This document shows, in pieces, positions 46,324 through 54,740 of a stretch of DNA of 64,000 nt. A program made the translations under genes and the position numbers. The notes beneath the pieces were generated by a model. That model ran no database searches. It had not been told where the DNA came from and saw only the letters and a list, made by a program, of their open reading frames with translations. The stretch lies in assembly GCA_025936825.1 (NCBI GenBank), contig JAICSO010000002.1:62001-126000 (forward strand). Reading direction: 5' to 3'. Source of the stretch: Terriglobales bacterium (GTDB lineage Bacteria > Acidobacteriota > Terriglobia > Terriglobales > Acidobacteriaceae). Each line of letters begins with the position of its first letter. Positions within the stretch are counted from its first letter, which is position 1.

Positions 46324-49041
46324 TTGTCACAGACCACACTGGAAGACCGTCAGCAACAGGCAGCAGCATCTCGTAATGGCGACGGCCTCGAGGTACTGGA
46401 AACTCGCGAATGGCTTGATTCCCTGGATTACGTCCTCTCGAAGGGCGGCGCAGAGCGCGCCGGTCGGCTTTTGCAGCAGCTGCAATTGCATGCGCGCCGT
46501 GCGGCCGGAGTCAACCTTCCTTTCACCGCGACCACTCCTTATCAGAACACCATTCCTGCTCGCCAGCAGGCGCCCTTTCCTGGAAGTCAGGAAATGGAGC
46601 GCCGCATCAAGAGCCTTGTCCGTTGGAACGCTATGGCCATGGTGGTTCGCGCCAATCGCGTGGAAAGCGGCATTGGCGGCCATATTTCTACCTACGCTTC
46701 CGCAGCGACTTTGTATGAAGTCGCATTCAATCACTTCTTAAGGGCGCAGACCGAAACCGGCGACCGCGATGTCGTGTATTTCCAGGGACACGCCGCACCC
46801 GGCATGTATTCGCGTGCTTTCCTCGAAGGACGGTTGTCGCAAGAGAAGTTGGAAAACTTTCGCCGTGAACTGAAACCGGGCGGAGGTCTTTCTTCCTATC
46901 CACATCCGTGGCTGATGCCGGATTTCTGGGAGTTCCCGACGGTCAGCATGGGCTTGGGCCCGCTGCAGTCGATCTATCATGCGCGCTTCATCAAGTATTT
47001 GGAGAATCGCGGCCTGAAGACTTCAACTGGCGGCAAGGTCTGGGCCTTCCTCGGCGACGGGGAAATGGATGAGCCCGAATCACTGGGATCCATCACGCTC
47101 GCTTCGCGCGAGCGGCTCGATAACCTGATCTGGGTGATCAACTGCAACCTGCAGCGCCTCGACGGTCCCGTTCGCGGCAATGGCAAAATCATTCAGGAAC
47201 TCGAAGCTATTTTCCGCGGCGCCGGATGGAATGTAATCAAGGTTATCTGGGGCAGCGATTGGGACAGCCTCATCCAGAACGATCGCGACGGCTTGCTGGT
47301 GCGGCGTTTGGGCGAAATCACTGACGGCCAATATCAGAAGTTCTTCGTTGAGAGTGGTGCCTACTTCCGGCAGAACGTGTTCGGAACGGATCCGCGGCTG
47401 CTGCGCATGGCGGAGCACCTTTCCGATGAACAGCTCTCGCGCATGCGTCTCGGCGGACACGATCCCATCAAAGTTCACGCGGCCTACAAGGCTGCGGTCG
47501 AGCACACGGGAGCTCCGACGCTCGTCCTCGCAAAGACGATCAAAGGCTACGGTCTTGGCGAGGCTGGCGAAGGCAAGAACATCACCCACCAGCAAAAGAA
47601 GCTGAACGAAGACGAGCTGCGGATGTTCCGCTCGCGCTTCGGAATTCCAATTCCCGACGACCAACTGCATGATGCGCCGTTTTATCGTCCCTCGGACGAC
47701 AGCGCGGAGATCCAGTACATGCAGGCTCGCCGCAAACAGCTTGGCGGCTACATGCCGGAGCGCAAGGTCCGCTCCAAGCCGATCCAGCCGGTTTCTGAAT
47801 CGGTCTTTGAGGAGTTCTACAAGGGCACCGAGGGCCGCGAAGTTTCGACCACGATGGTGTTCGTCCGCATGCTGGCGAAATTGCTGCGCGATCCGGAGGT
47901 CGGAAAGCTGATCGTTCCGATCATCCCCGATGAAGCCCGCACCTTCGGCATGGAGGCGCTCTTCCGCCAGGTCGGAATTTATTCCAGTGTCGGCCAGCTC
48001 TACGAGCCCGTCGACATGGACACGCTCCTTTATTACAAGGAAGCCAAAGACGGCCAGATTCTGGAAGAGGGCATCACCGAAGCCGGTTCTATCTCGTCGC
48101 TCATCGCTGCCGGTACCGCGTATTCCAATCACGGGATCAACACGATCCCGTTTTTTATTTACTACTCGATGTTCGGTTTCCAGCGCATCGGCGACCTGAT
48201 CTGGGCTGCGGCCGATATGCGCACTCGCGGCTTCCTGCTTGGCGGCACCGCGGGACGTACCACGCTCGCCGGCGAAGGCCTGCAGCATCAGGACGGTCAC
48301 AGTCACGTTCTGGCGCTGCCGGTACCGAACCTGCTCGCATATGATCCCTCATTCGCGTTTGAGATCGCCATCATTATTCAGGATGGCATCAAGCGCATGT
48401 ACGTGGATCAAGAGTCGATCTTCTATTACTTGACGCTCGGCAATGAGCCGCTACCCATGCCCGAAATGCCAAGCGGCGCGGGCATTCGCGAAGGCATTCT
48501 GAAGGGCATGTACCTATTCAAGCCTTCGCAGAAGAAAGATGCCAAGCTCCGCGCTCAACTGTTTGGCAGCGGCTCGATCATGTTTGAGGTTCTGAAGGCG
48601 CAGGAAATTCTGGAGAGCAAGTACGGCATCGCCTCCGACGTCTGGAGCGTAACCAGCTATAAGGAGCTCTACCGCAATGGCAATGACTGCGAACGCTGGA
48701 ACATGCTGCACCCGGGAGAGACGCCGAAGGTGCCATTCGTCACGCAGCAACTGAAGAACACCGAAGGCGTGCTGGTCGCTGCTTCCGACTACATGAAGGT
48801 GCTGCCAGAATCGATTTCGCAGTGGGCCCCGCGCCCCCTGGTCTCGCTGGGCACCGACGGTTTCGGGCGCAGCGAAGGCCGCACCTCGTTGCGCGACTTC
48901 TTCGAGGTGGACGCGAAGCACATCGTACTGGCTACTCTTTCCGCACTGGCCCGCGAAAAGAAAATCGAATCCAAAGTCGTTCAGCACGCAATCAAAGATT
49001 TGGGAATCAATCCGGAGAAGGCGAATCCGGCAATCAGCTAA
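46324..49041 (+). CDS. aceE: Pyruvate dehydrogenase E1, homodimeric type
   Basis: A 905-residue thiamine-diphosphate enzyme. The start is TTG 46324, with GGAG eight bases upstream. The homodimeric (AceE) architecture is clear: GHISTYASAATLYEVAFNHF, VYFQGHAAPGMYSRAFLEGR, the ThDP motif GDGEMDEPES ending near LIWVINCNLQRLDGPVRGN, EARTFGMEALFRQVGIY, and GGTAGRTTLAGEGLQHQDGH. It oxidatively decarboxylates pyruvate and acetylates the E2 lipoyl groups. aceF follows after ~100 bases of repeat sequence and lpd 2.4 kb on. Confidence 0.96.
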   Translation: MSQTTLEDRQQQAAASRNGDGLEVLETREWLDSLDYVLSKGGAERAGRLLQQLQLHARRAAGVNLPFTATTPYQNTIPARQQAPFPGSQEMERRIKSLVRWNAMAMVVRANRVESGIGGHISTYASAATLYEVAFNHFLRAQTETGDRDVVYFQGHAAPGMYSRAFLEGRLSQEKLENFRRELKPGGGLSSYPHPWLMPDFWEFPTVSMGLGPLQSIYHARFIKYLENRGLKTSTGGKVWAFLGDGEMDEPESLGSITLASRERLDNLIWVINCNLQRLDGPVRGNGKIIQELEAIFRGAGWNVIKVIWGSDWDSLIQNDRDGLLVRRLGEITDGQYQKFFVESGAYFRQNVFGTDPRLLRMAEHLSDEQLSRMRLGGHDPIKVHAAYKAAVEHTGAPTLVLAKTIKGYGLGEAGEGKNITHQQKKLNEDELRMFRSRFGIPIPDDQLHDAPFYRPSDDSAEIQYMQARRKQLGGYMPERKVRSKPIQPVSESVFEEFYKGTEGREVSTTMVFVRMLAKLLRDPEVGKLIVPIIPDEARTFGMEALFRQVGIYSSVGQLYEPVDMDTLLYYKEAKDGQILEEGITEAGSISSLIAAGTAYSNHGINTIPFFIYYSMFGFQRIGDLIWAAADMRTRGFLLGGTAGRTTLAGEGLQHQDGHSHVLALPVPNLLAYDPSFAFEIAIIIQDGIKRMYVDQESIFYYLTLGNEPLPMPEMPSGAGIREGILKGMYLFKPSQKKDAKLRAQLFGSGSIMFEVLKAQEILESKYGIASDVWSVTSYKELYRNGNDCERWNMLHPGETPKVPFVTQQLKNTEGVLVAASDYMKVLPESISQWAPRPLVSLGTDGFGRSEGRTSLRDFFEVDAKHIVLATLSALAREKKIESKVVQHAIKDLGINPEKANPAIS

Positions 49042-49042
49042 G

Positions 49043-49124
49043 AGTTGCTGGTTGTTAGTAGCTAGTTGCTAGAAAAAGACTAGCTCCCCGCCGACCGGAA
49101 CTAGCAACCAGCTACTAGCAACTA
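49043..49124. repeat. Inverted short-word repeat (AGTTGCTAG / CTAGCAACT) between aceE and aceF
   Basis: Words AGTTGCTGGTTGTTAGTAGC, then TAGTTGCTAG, are followed by CTAGCAACCAGCTACTAGCA, then ACT, in reverse complement across a ~25-base spacer. A hairpin of about 20 pairs with mismatches is possible in the aceE-aceF message. The same word family occurs before carB. Confidence 0.7.
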
Positions 49125-49144
49125 TTCCACTGGAGAACGCAGCG

Positions 49145-50887
49145 TTGACCGAATTCAAATTACCCGAGCTTGGTGAAAACGTACATCAGGGCGATCTGGT
49201 GCGGCTCATGGTTGCGCCTGGCGCGACTGTCGCCGAAGGTCAGCCTGTCATTGAGCTTGAGACCGATAAAGCGGTTGTCGAAGTTCCGTCAAGCATCAGC
49301 GGAACCGTGAAAGACGTTCTCGTCAAGCAAGGCGAGAAGGTTAAGGTCGGCCAGGTTGTGTTTACGGTTGAGAATGGCGCGAAGAGTGTAGGGCGGGTGC
49401 CCTCGCCCGCCAAGGCCGACGCTCCAGTTGCGACGGCCCCTGCCGCACCCAAGCCTTCCGCTTCCACTCAAGCTCCCGCTCCCAAGATCCCAGCAACTCC
49501 CGCCAACGAAATCAGCGTTCCTTCCGAAACCTCTCCTGCACCCGAATTCAAATTGCCGGAACTTGGCGAGAACATTCATCAGGGAGACCTTGTGCGGCTG
49601 ATGGTTTCCGCCGGGTCACATATTTCCGAGGGCGAGCCGGTCATGGAACTCGAAACCGATAAAGCGGTGGTCGAGGTTCCGTCATCTGTCACCGGCACCG
49701 TGAAAGACGTACTGGTAAAGCAAGGCGAGAAAATCAAGGTTGGGCAGCTGATCTTTACCTTGCAGGCTGGTGCGACTACAACCACGCAGCCGCAGCAGCC
49801 TAGCCGTACCGATGTCGGACACGGCGAAGGCGCGCGCATGGCGTTTCAGGCTGCTATGCAGGCGGAAGGGAAGACCGAAGAGCAGGCGTTGCCGCCCGAG
49901 CAGCCGCGGCCGCCGGCGGTTGCTACCTTCAGCATGCCGCTGAATCTCGGGAAATCCGCGGGCACAGAGCATCGCGATCCCGTTCCTGCAGCGCCACACA
50001 CCAGACGTCTGGCGCGGGAACTCGGCGTCGACATCCACAGCGTGCAAGGCAGCGGGCCTGGCGGACGCATCAGCGAAGACGACGTGAAGGTTTATGCGAA
50101 GAGCCTGATCGCGACCGCGGTTTCCAGCGCTGGCGTAACTGCAACACATCTTCGTCAGCCCAAGCTTCCGGATTTCGCCAAGTTCGGAAAAGTCGAGCGC
50201 GTTTCCATGCGCGGCGTGCGTCGCAAAACGGCCGAGCACATGTGGGAAGCGTGGACCACGATTCCCCACGTCACACAGCAAGATAAGGCCGACATCACCG
50301 AACTCGAGCAGTTGCGCGCTCGCTTTGGGCCGAAGGCCGCCGAGGCAGGCGGCAAGCTGACCGTTACTGCGATTGCGCTGAAAGTCTGCGCCTCGGCGCT
50401 CAAGATATTCCCGCAGTTCAACGCCTCCATTGACATGGAGACGGAAGAAATCATCTACAAGCAGTACATCAACATTGGCGTTGCAGTGGATACGGATCGC
50501 GGTTTGCTCGTTCCCGTGATTCGCGATGTGGACAAGAAAAACATCGTTGAACTGGCCGCCGAACTGACGCAGCTATCCAAAAAAGCACGCGAAAAGAAAC
50601 TCCAGCCGGCTGACATGGAAGGCGGGACATTCACCATCACCAACCTCGGTGGAATTGGCGGAACTGGGTTCTCGCCGATCGTGAATCATCCCGAGGTCGC
50701 GATCCTGGGGCTTTCGCGTTCGAGCATTGAGCCGATTTGGGTGAATGACAAGTTCGAACCGCGCCAGGTGCTGCCGGTGTCGCTGTCGTATGACCACCGC
50801 TTGATCGACGGTGCAGATGCGGCGCGCTTCCTGCGCTGGATCGCCGAAGCCTTCGAGCAGCCGTTCTTGCTGTCGGTCCAGGGATAG
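49145..50887 (+). CDS. aceF: Dihydrolipoamide acetyltransferase (E2 of pyruvate dehydrogenase)
   Basis: A 580-residue enzyme starting at TTG 49145 with GGAG nine bases upstream. Two lipoyl domains, each with the lipoylated lysine motif ELETDKAVVEVPS (residues ~40 and ~175), are separated by an Ala/Pro-rich linker. An E3/E1-binding domain (PHTRRLARELGVDIHSVQGS) and the catalytic core follow (MRGVRRKTAEHMWEAWTTIP, GTFTITNLGGIGGTGFSPIV and the active-site SYDHRLIDGADAARFL). It transfers acetyl groups to CoA. An H1 hairpin repeat lies in the linker between the lipoyl domains. Confidence 0.96.
   Translation: MTEFKLPELGENVHQGDLVRLMVAPGATVAEGQPVIELETDKAVVEVPSSISGTVKDVLVKQGEKVKVGQVVFTVENGAKSVGRVPSPAKADAPVATAPAAPKPSASTQAPAPKIPATPANEISVPSETSPAPEFKLPELGENIHQGDLVRLMVSAGSHISEGEPVMELETDKAVVEVPSSVTGTVKDVLVKQGEKIKVGQLIFTLQAGATTTTQPQQPSRTDVGHGEGARMAFQAAMQAEGKTEEQALPPEQPRPPAVATFSMPLNLGKSAGTEHRDPVPAAPHTRRLARELGVDIHSVQGSGPGGRISEDDVKVYAKSLIATAVSSAGVTATHLRQPKLPDFAKFGKVERVSMRGVRRKTAEHMWEAWTTIPHVTQQDKADITELEQLRARFGPKAAEAGGKLTVTAIALKVCASALKIFPQFNASIDMETEEIIYKQYINIGVAVDTDRGLLVPVIRDVDKKNIVELAAELTQLSKKAREKKLQPADMEGGTFTITNLGGIGGTGFSPIVNHPEVAILGLSRSSIEPIWVNDKFEPRQVLPVSLSYDHRLIDGADAARFLRWIAEAFEQPFLLSVQG
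49392..49411. repeat. H1 hairpin repeat inside aceF (in frame)
   Basis: GGCGGG TGCCCTCG CCCGCC. Read on the minus strand it matches 17 of 20 bases of the copies at 8807 and 14451, and two of the three differences (positions 2 and 19) are a compensating A:T to G:C change in the stem. It encodes GRVPSPA in the inter-lipoyl linker. Confidence 0.7.
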
Positions 50888-50890
50888 CCC

Positions 50891-51256
50891 ATGCCCGCGA
50901 CCCACGACATCACTCAAGAGCGTGATCTGCTGAGTTTCATTTACGCCGCGTTTAATCGCCGAGATATCGATGCGATTCTCCCGAAGATGCACCCGGAAGT
51001 CGAGTGGCCCAATGGCATGGAAGGTGGTTGGGTGCATGGACGCGAGGGCATCAGGGCTTATTGGACGCGACAGTGGGGCATCGTTGATCCGCACGTCGAG
51101 CCAGTCAGCATTGAAGCGGCCGGTGATGGCCGTGCAATCGTTAATGTGCACCAGGTCGTTAAGGACCTGAGGGGAGCTGTGCTGATGGATCGCATGGTGC
51201 AGCATGTGTATACGATTTCCGACGGCCTGATTACGCGGATGGAAATTCGCGAGTAG
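50891..51256 (+). CDS. SnoaL/NTF2-like protein
   Basis: A 121-residue NTF2-fold protein: LLSFIYAAFNRRDIDAILPK, then MHPEVEWPNGMEGGWVHGRE, GIRAYWTRQWGIVD, and VYTISDGLITRMEIRE. Members are small isomerases, ketosteroid-like binding proteins or of unknown role. It starts three bases after aceF, so it is probably co-transcribed with the pyruvate dehydrogenase genes, but no function in that complex is known. Confidence 0.82.
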   Translation: MPATHDITQERDLLSFIYAAFNRRDIDAILPKMHPEVEWPNGMEGGWVHGREGIRAYWTRQWGIVDPHVEPVSIEAAGDGRAIVNVHQVVKDLRGAVLMDRMVQHVYTISDGLITRMEIRE

Positions 51257-51309
51257 CCGCGTACGCGTTCTACAAAGCATACGAAGTTACACGAATAATA
51301 AAGTTCGAC

Positions 51310-51409
51310 TTGTCATTCCAAACTGGGCGCCAGCCCGGTGAGGAACCTGCTTATCCCATCATCGGGCAGAGACGCAGGTTCTTCGTCGCGTTGCTCCTCG
51401 GAATGACAA
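51310..51409. repeat. H4 repeat copy 4 (100 bp) upstream of lpd
   Basis: Perfect ten-base terminal inverted repeats TTGTCATTCC (51310-51319) and GGAATGACAA (51400-51409). Inner arms are GAGGAACCTGC and GCAGGTTCTTC. It ends 34 bases before the lpd TTG start and lies between the SnoaL-like gene and lpd. Confidence 0.82.
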
Positions 51410-51443
51410 AATGTAAGTGGGTTCACAGACTCAGGAGAATGCG

Positions 51444-52862
51444 TTGGGCGATTCCAATCTCAACATTGCAGTAATCGGCGGCGGCCCAGGTGGCTACGCT
51501 GCCGCGTTTCTAGCGGCGGACCTCGGCATGAAGGTCACGCTCATCGACCGCGAACAGAATCCCGGTGGCGTGTGCCTGTATCGCGGCTGCATTCCTTCCA
51601 AGGCCCTGCTGCACGTGGCGGCGCTGATCAACGAGTCGCGTCACGCCAAGAACTGGGGAATTGAATTCGGCGAGCCAAAGATCGATGTTGCGCGCCTGCG
51701 CTCGTTTAAAGAAGGTGTAGTCAATAAGCTGACTGGCGGGCTTGGCCAGCTATCGAAGCAGCGCAATGTCACTTACATTCGCGGCGACGCGAGCTTCGAG
51801 AGCTCGAATTCTGTCCGCGTGAAGAAGCAGGCGGGCGGCGAAGATGTTTTGAGTTTCGATCGCATCATCATCGCGACGGGCTCACGGCCCGCGGTGATTC
51901 CAACCCTGAAGCTCGACACGCCGCGCATGCTGGATTCAACCTCGGCGCTCGATCTCGCGGATGTTCCGGGAACACTCCTTGTTGTTGGCGGCGGATATAT
52001 CGGCTTGGAACTGGGCACAGTCTATGCTGCGCTCGGATCGAAGGTCTCTGTGGTTGAAATGACGCCCGGCCTGTTGCCCGGCGCAGACCGTGACCTGGTC
52101 GCGCCGCTGCACAAGCGCTTGGAAAAGGCCTTTGACGCGATCATGCTGAACACCACCGTGACCTCGGTCAAAGACGAGGGCAAGGGCATTCGCGTTTCAT
52201 TTGATGGCAAGGACGTGAAAGAGCGCGAGAAGGTGTTCGACAAAGTGCTGGTTTCGGTCGGCCGCAAACCCAATTCGGAGATCGCCGGCCTTGATCGCAC
52301 GCAAGTGAAACTTGGGCCGCGCGGATTCATCCAGGTCAACAAACAACTCCAGACGGATAATCCTGCGATCTACGCGATCGGCGACGTAGTGGGCGAGCCG
52401 ATGCTGGCGCACAAAGCTTCGCACGAAGGCCGCACCGCAGTCGAGCACATCGCTGGACATAAGGTCGCGTTCGAGCCGAATGCGATTCCTGCGGTGGTCT
52501 TTACCGATCCCGAAATTGCATGGGCAGGTGTGACCGAAACTCAGGCCGAGAAGGAGGGCCGCGAAATCAAAGTCGCGAAGTTCCCGTGGGCCGCTTCAGG
52601 GCGCGCAATCACGCTCGACCGCACCGAGGGTATGACCAAGCTGATCATCGACCCGTCTTCTGAACGCATATTGGGCGTGGGCATGGTCGGCGTCGGCGCA
52701 GGTGACATGATTGCAGAAGGCACTCTGGCCATCGAGATGGCCGCGACAGCCACCGACGTTGAGCTAACAATTCATCCGCATCCGACGCTGTCGGAGACGG
52801 TCATGCAGGCCGCGGAAGTGTTCTTCGGAACGAGCACGGATCTGTATCGGCCGAAAAGGTAG
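51444..52862 (+). CDS. lpd: Dihydrolipoamide dehydrogenase
   Basis: About 472 residues from TTG 51444, chosen for its GGAG six bases upstream; a GTG at 51417 would add nine residues next to the repeat edge. Reoxidises dihydrolipoamide of E2 using FAD and NAD. FAD motif IAVIGGGPGGYAAAF, redox-active disulfide GGVCLYRGCIPSKALLHVAA, NAD motif LLVVGGGYIGLELGTVYAAL, second FAD motif YAIGDVVGEPMLAHKASHEG, and the C-terminal His-Glu pair in LTIHPHPTLSETVMQA are all present. Confidence 0.95.
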   Translation: MGDSNLNIAVIGGGPGGYAAAFLAADLGMKVTLIDREQNPGGVCLYRGCIPSKALLHVAALINESRHAKNWGIEFGEPKIDVARLRSFKEGVVNKLTGGLGQLSKQRNVTYIRGDASFESSNSVRVKKQAGGEDVLSFDRIIIATGSRPAVIPTLKLDTPRMLDSTSALDLADVPGTLLVVGGGYIGLELGTVYAALGSKVSVVEMTPGLLPGADRDLVAPLHKRLEKAFDAIMLNTTVTSVKDEGKGIRVSFDGKDVKEREKVFDKVLVSVGRKPNSEIAGLDRTQVKLGPRGFIQVNKQLQTDNPAIYAIGDVVGEPMLAHKASHEGRTAVEHIAGHKVAFEPNAIPAVVFTDPEIAWAGVTETQAEKEGREIKVAKFPWAASGRAITLDRTEGMTKLIIDPSSERILGVGMVGVGAGDMIAEGTLAIEMAATATDVELTIHPHPTLSETVMQAAEVFFGTSTDLYRPKR

Positions 52863-52881
52863 TTCTTCCAGTACCGTGATT

Positions 52882-52912
52882 CCCACTTCTCGCAAAACCG
52901 GCGAGAAGTGGG
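52882..52912. repeat. H3 hairpin repeat, copy 2
   Basis: CCCACTTCTCGC (52882-52893) and GCGAGAAGTGGG (52901-52912) form a perfect 12-bp stem with loop AAAACCG. The copy at 14404-14436 has the same loop in reverse orientation and a swapped G:C pair in the stem. It lies just downstream of lpd and may also slow transcription, though there is no T-run. Confidence 0.75.
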
Positions 52913-52933
52913 GCACCCACCATCACCCTCAAC

Positions 52934-53140
52934 TGTCATCCTGAGCGCAGCATGTGCTTTGCGCAGCAGAGCACATGCGGAGTCGAAGGACCTATGTACC
53001 TAAGCTTTCCTCCGATATTGTCGTATGCGTCCAGAGCCCCCTTCAAGAATTACTTCAAGGGTGCGTGATGAAGTGCAGAGGTCCGTCGACTTCGTGAGAC
53101 GATTCGCAAGCGAATCGTCCCACTTCGCTCAGGATGACAA
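52934..53140. repeat. H4 repeat copy 5, with 14-bp perfect terminal inverted repeats
   Basis: TGTCATCCTGAGCG at the left and CGCTCAGGATGACA at the right are exact inverse copies. The left half carries hairpin GCATGTGCT/AGCACATGC (52950-52978). The right half carries GACGATTCGC AA GCGAATCGTC (53098-53119). Inner arms are GTCGAAGGACCT and AGGTCCGTCGAC. The right end contributes the last codons and stop of the DUF457-like gene. With the H3 hairpin it fills most of the gene-free stretch 52863-53128. Confidence 0.85.
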
Positions 53141-53710
53141 ATTAGTTGAGCTTTGACTCGGGGCTGGCGGCCCGCCGAGGACTGTCACCAGAGCCTTGTC
53201 TGCATTTGTTGAGAGGATTTCCACCGGCGAAACTCCCTCTCGCCTAGCAATGAGAATCGTCAAGACCAATAAGGCAATGGTGATCACGTAGTTCTGCCAT
53301 GCGTTGAGTGCCCACTGTCCGTGCCAGACAAGTTGCAGGTGATCGGAAAATGGCTTCAGGTAAGGAATTGGCCATTGATCTCCATCTGGACCGCGCGAGC
53401 CCAGAAGATCCTCAAAAAGGTGCAAATGAAAGCTCGCGAACGCCAATACAGCCGCGGCCCATCCTCTCGTAGTTACCAGAACAACTAGTGAGACGATTGC
53501 CGCAAACAACAGCGTGTGTAGCGAATGATGGTATTGTGAAAACCACAACAGAGGATGCGAAGAGTTTCGTGTCAGAAGTTCCGGAATGATGCCAAGTCCG
53601 TCAATGTCGGGAGCCACTGAAGCGAGAGTAACGGCCGCGCGTTCGCGGCGGTTCAGACGAAAGCAGTTGGCAAAAACCCAACCGCTAAGGAAGTGAGTGA
53701 CTGGGCTCAT
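53129..53710 (-). CDS. Membrane-bound metal-dependent hydrolase-like protein (DUF457/YdjM)
   Basis: A 193-residue membrane protein. The N-terminus SPVTHFLSGWVFANCF and VAPDIDGLGIIPEL carry the conserved His and DxDG of the family, and YHHSLHTLLFAAIVSLVVLV and SFHLHLFEDLLGSRGPDGDQ hold further His/Asp residues. Three or four membrane helices are expected. It resembles LexA-regulated YdjM proteins; activity is not established. Its final three or four codons and TGA stop are formed by the end of an H4 repeat. Confidence 0.82.
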   Translation of the reverse strand: MSPVTHFLSGWVFANCFRLNRRERAAVTLASVAPDIDGLGIIPELLTRNSSHPLLWFSQYHHSLHTLLFAAIVSLVVLVTTRGWAAAVLAFASFHLHLFEDLLGSRGPDGDQWPIPYLKPFSDHLQLVWHGQWALNAWQNYVITIALLVLTILIARREGVSPVEILSTNADKALVTVLGGPPAPSQSSTNLSS

Positions 53711-53725
53711 CGGAAACCCACACTT

Positions 53726-54031
53726 CTATACATCCACCAGCACATCCCCGTTCTCGATCTTGATGGGGTAAACGTCGATCCGTGTCTTAGGATCGCCTTC
53801 CAGGCTGCCGGTGGCAGGGTCGTATTCCCAGCCATGCCACGGGCAGACGACTTTGCCATTCTCAATATAGCCCTGGCCAAGCGGACCGCCCATGTGCAGG
53901 CAGACGTTATCGATGGCTGTGAAGGTGCCGTTTACGTTGGCAACGCAGATGGTTTTGCCTGCAACCTCGAATTCCTTAGCTTCACCCGGCGCGGGGAGAT
54001 CCGCCTGAACCGCAATTTTGGTGTATGTCAT
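53726..54031 (-). CDS. Rieske [2Fe-2S] ferredoxin-type protein
   Basis: A 101-residue soluble protein from ATG 54031; the frame extends to 54178 without family similarity. Cluster ligands are C-x-H in DNVCLHMGGPLGQG and C-x2-H in VVCPWHGWEYDPATG. It starts TKIAVQADLPAPGEAKEF, like the small ferredoxin components of dioxygenase or nitrite reductase systems. No partner oxygenase is next to it; the GAF-domain gene lies 103 bases upstream on the same strand. Confidence 0.9.
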   Translation of the reverse strand: MTYTKIAVQADLPAPGEAKEFEVAGKTICVANVNGTFTAIDNVCLHMGGPLGQGYIENGKVVCPWHGWEYDPATGSLEGDPKTRIDVYPIKIENGDVLVDV

Positions 54032-54134
54032 TTTATTTGTGCTGAATCGCCGTTCAGTGTAGGGAGGGCTCGACGGACGTGTCAAATGGGGTTGCAGAGT
54101 TGTGAGCCTCGTCGGATAAGAATGTCCGACCTTA

Positions 54135-54620
54135 CTACGACGCCAGCGGCTGCTCCATCGTGTCGTCAAGTGGAACATCCTGTGGCGAAATCCCGCGCAA
54201 TTCCATGGGCGCGACGCCGATCAGCTTTGCGAAGCTCTCATTGCGCTCGATGTCCCAAGGACTGGGAGTGTACGGATTTTCGTAATGGCAGGCTAATGCT
54301 CCAATTACTCGACCTTCATCGAAAACCGGAACGGAGAATCCTGCACGAATCGGTGAAGCTTCTGCTCCGGCCCGACCGTCGGCGAACAGAGGATCGGTGA
54401 GCATGTCAGATACTACCCAAGGACGCTTGTGCGCGACGGCGCGTCCGCAGCACTGAGTACCGATGCGCACCCCACCGATTCCCCGGATATATTCATCGGG
54501 AAGGTTATATACGGCGTAAGGGTAGAGAAACTCGCCGCGTACCAGAAATAGAGTCGATCCCGCAGCGCGCGCACCCTCGGCAGCGAGCCGGACCAGATTG
54601 GCAATGAACCCACGATCCAT
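54135..54620 (-). CDS. GAF-domain protein
   Basis: A 161-residue single GAF domain: FLVRGEFLYPYAVYNLPDEY, GVRIGTQCCGRAVAHKRPWV, VSDMLTDPLFADGRAGAEAS, then AGFSVPVFDEGRVIGALACH, and the C-terminal helix SPWDIERNESFAKLIGVA. The two adjacent cysteines in TQCCGRA could bind a ligand or redox cofactor. It lacks an output domain, so a stand-alone sensor or methionine-sulfoxide-reductase-like (fRMsr) role is open. It may be co-transcribed with the Rieske gene. Confidence 0.8.
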   Translation of the reverse strand: MDRGFIANLVRLAAEGARAAGSTLFLVRGEFLYPYAVYNLPDEYIRGIGGVRIGTQCCGRAVAHKRPWVVSDMLTDPLFADGRAGAEASPIRAGFSVPVFDEGRVIGALACHYENPYTPSPWDIERNESFAKLIGVAPMELRGISPQDVPLDDTMEQPLAS

Positions 54621-54740
54621 CTAACGAGTGTAGATGTCGCTCCTGAAACCTACAACCGAAATCGACCTACATACGCCTCGCCGCGACCCGTACGCCCAGG
54701 CGAACCCGGGCGTACGCAGATTACTCTCCAGCAAAACCAT

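Noticed and set aside
47080-48306. 408-codon minus-strand open frame
   Set aside because: Antisense shadow of aceE; no family resemblance.
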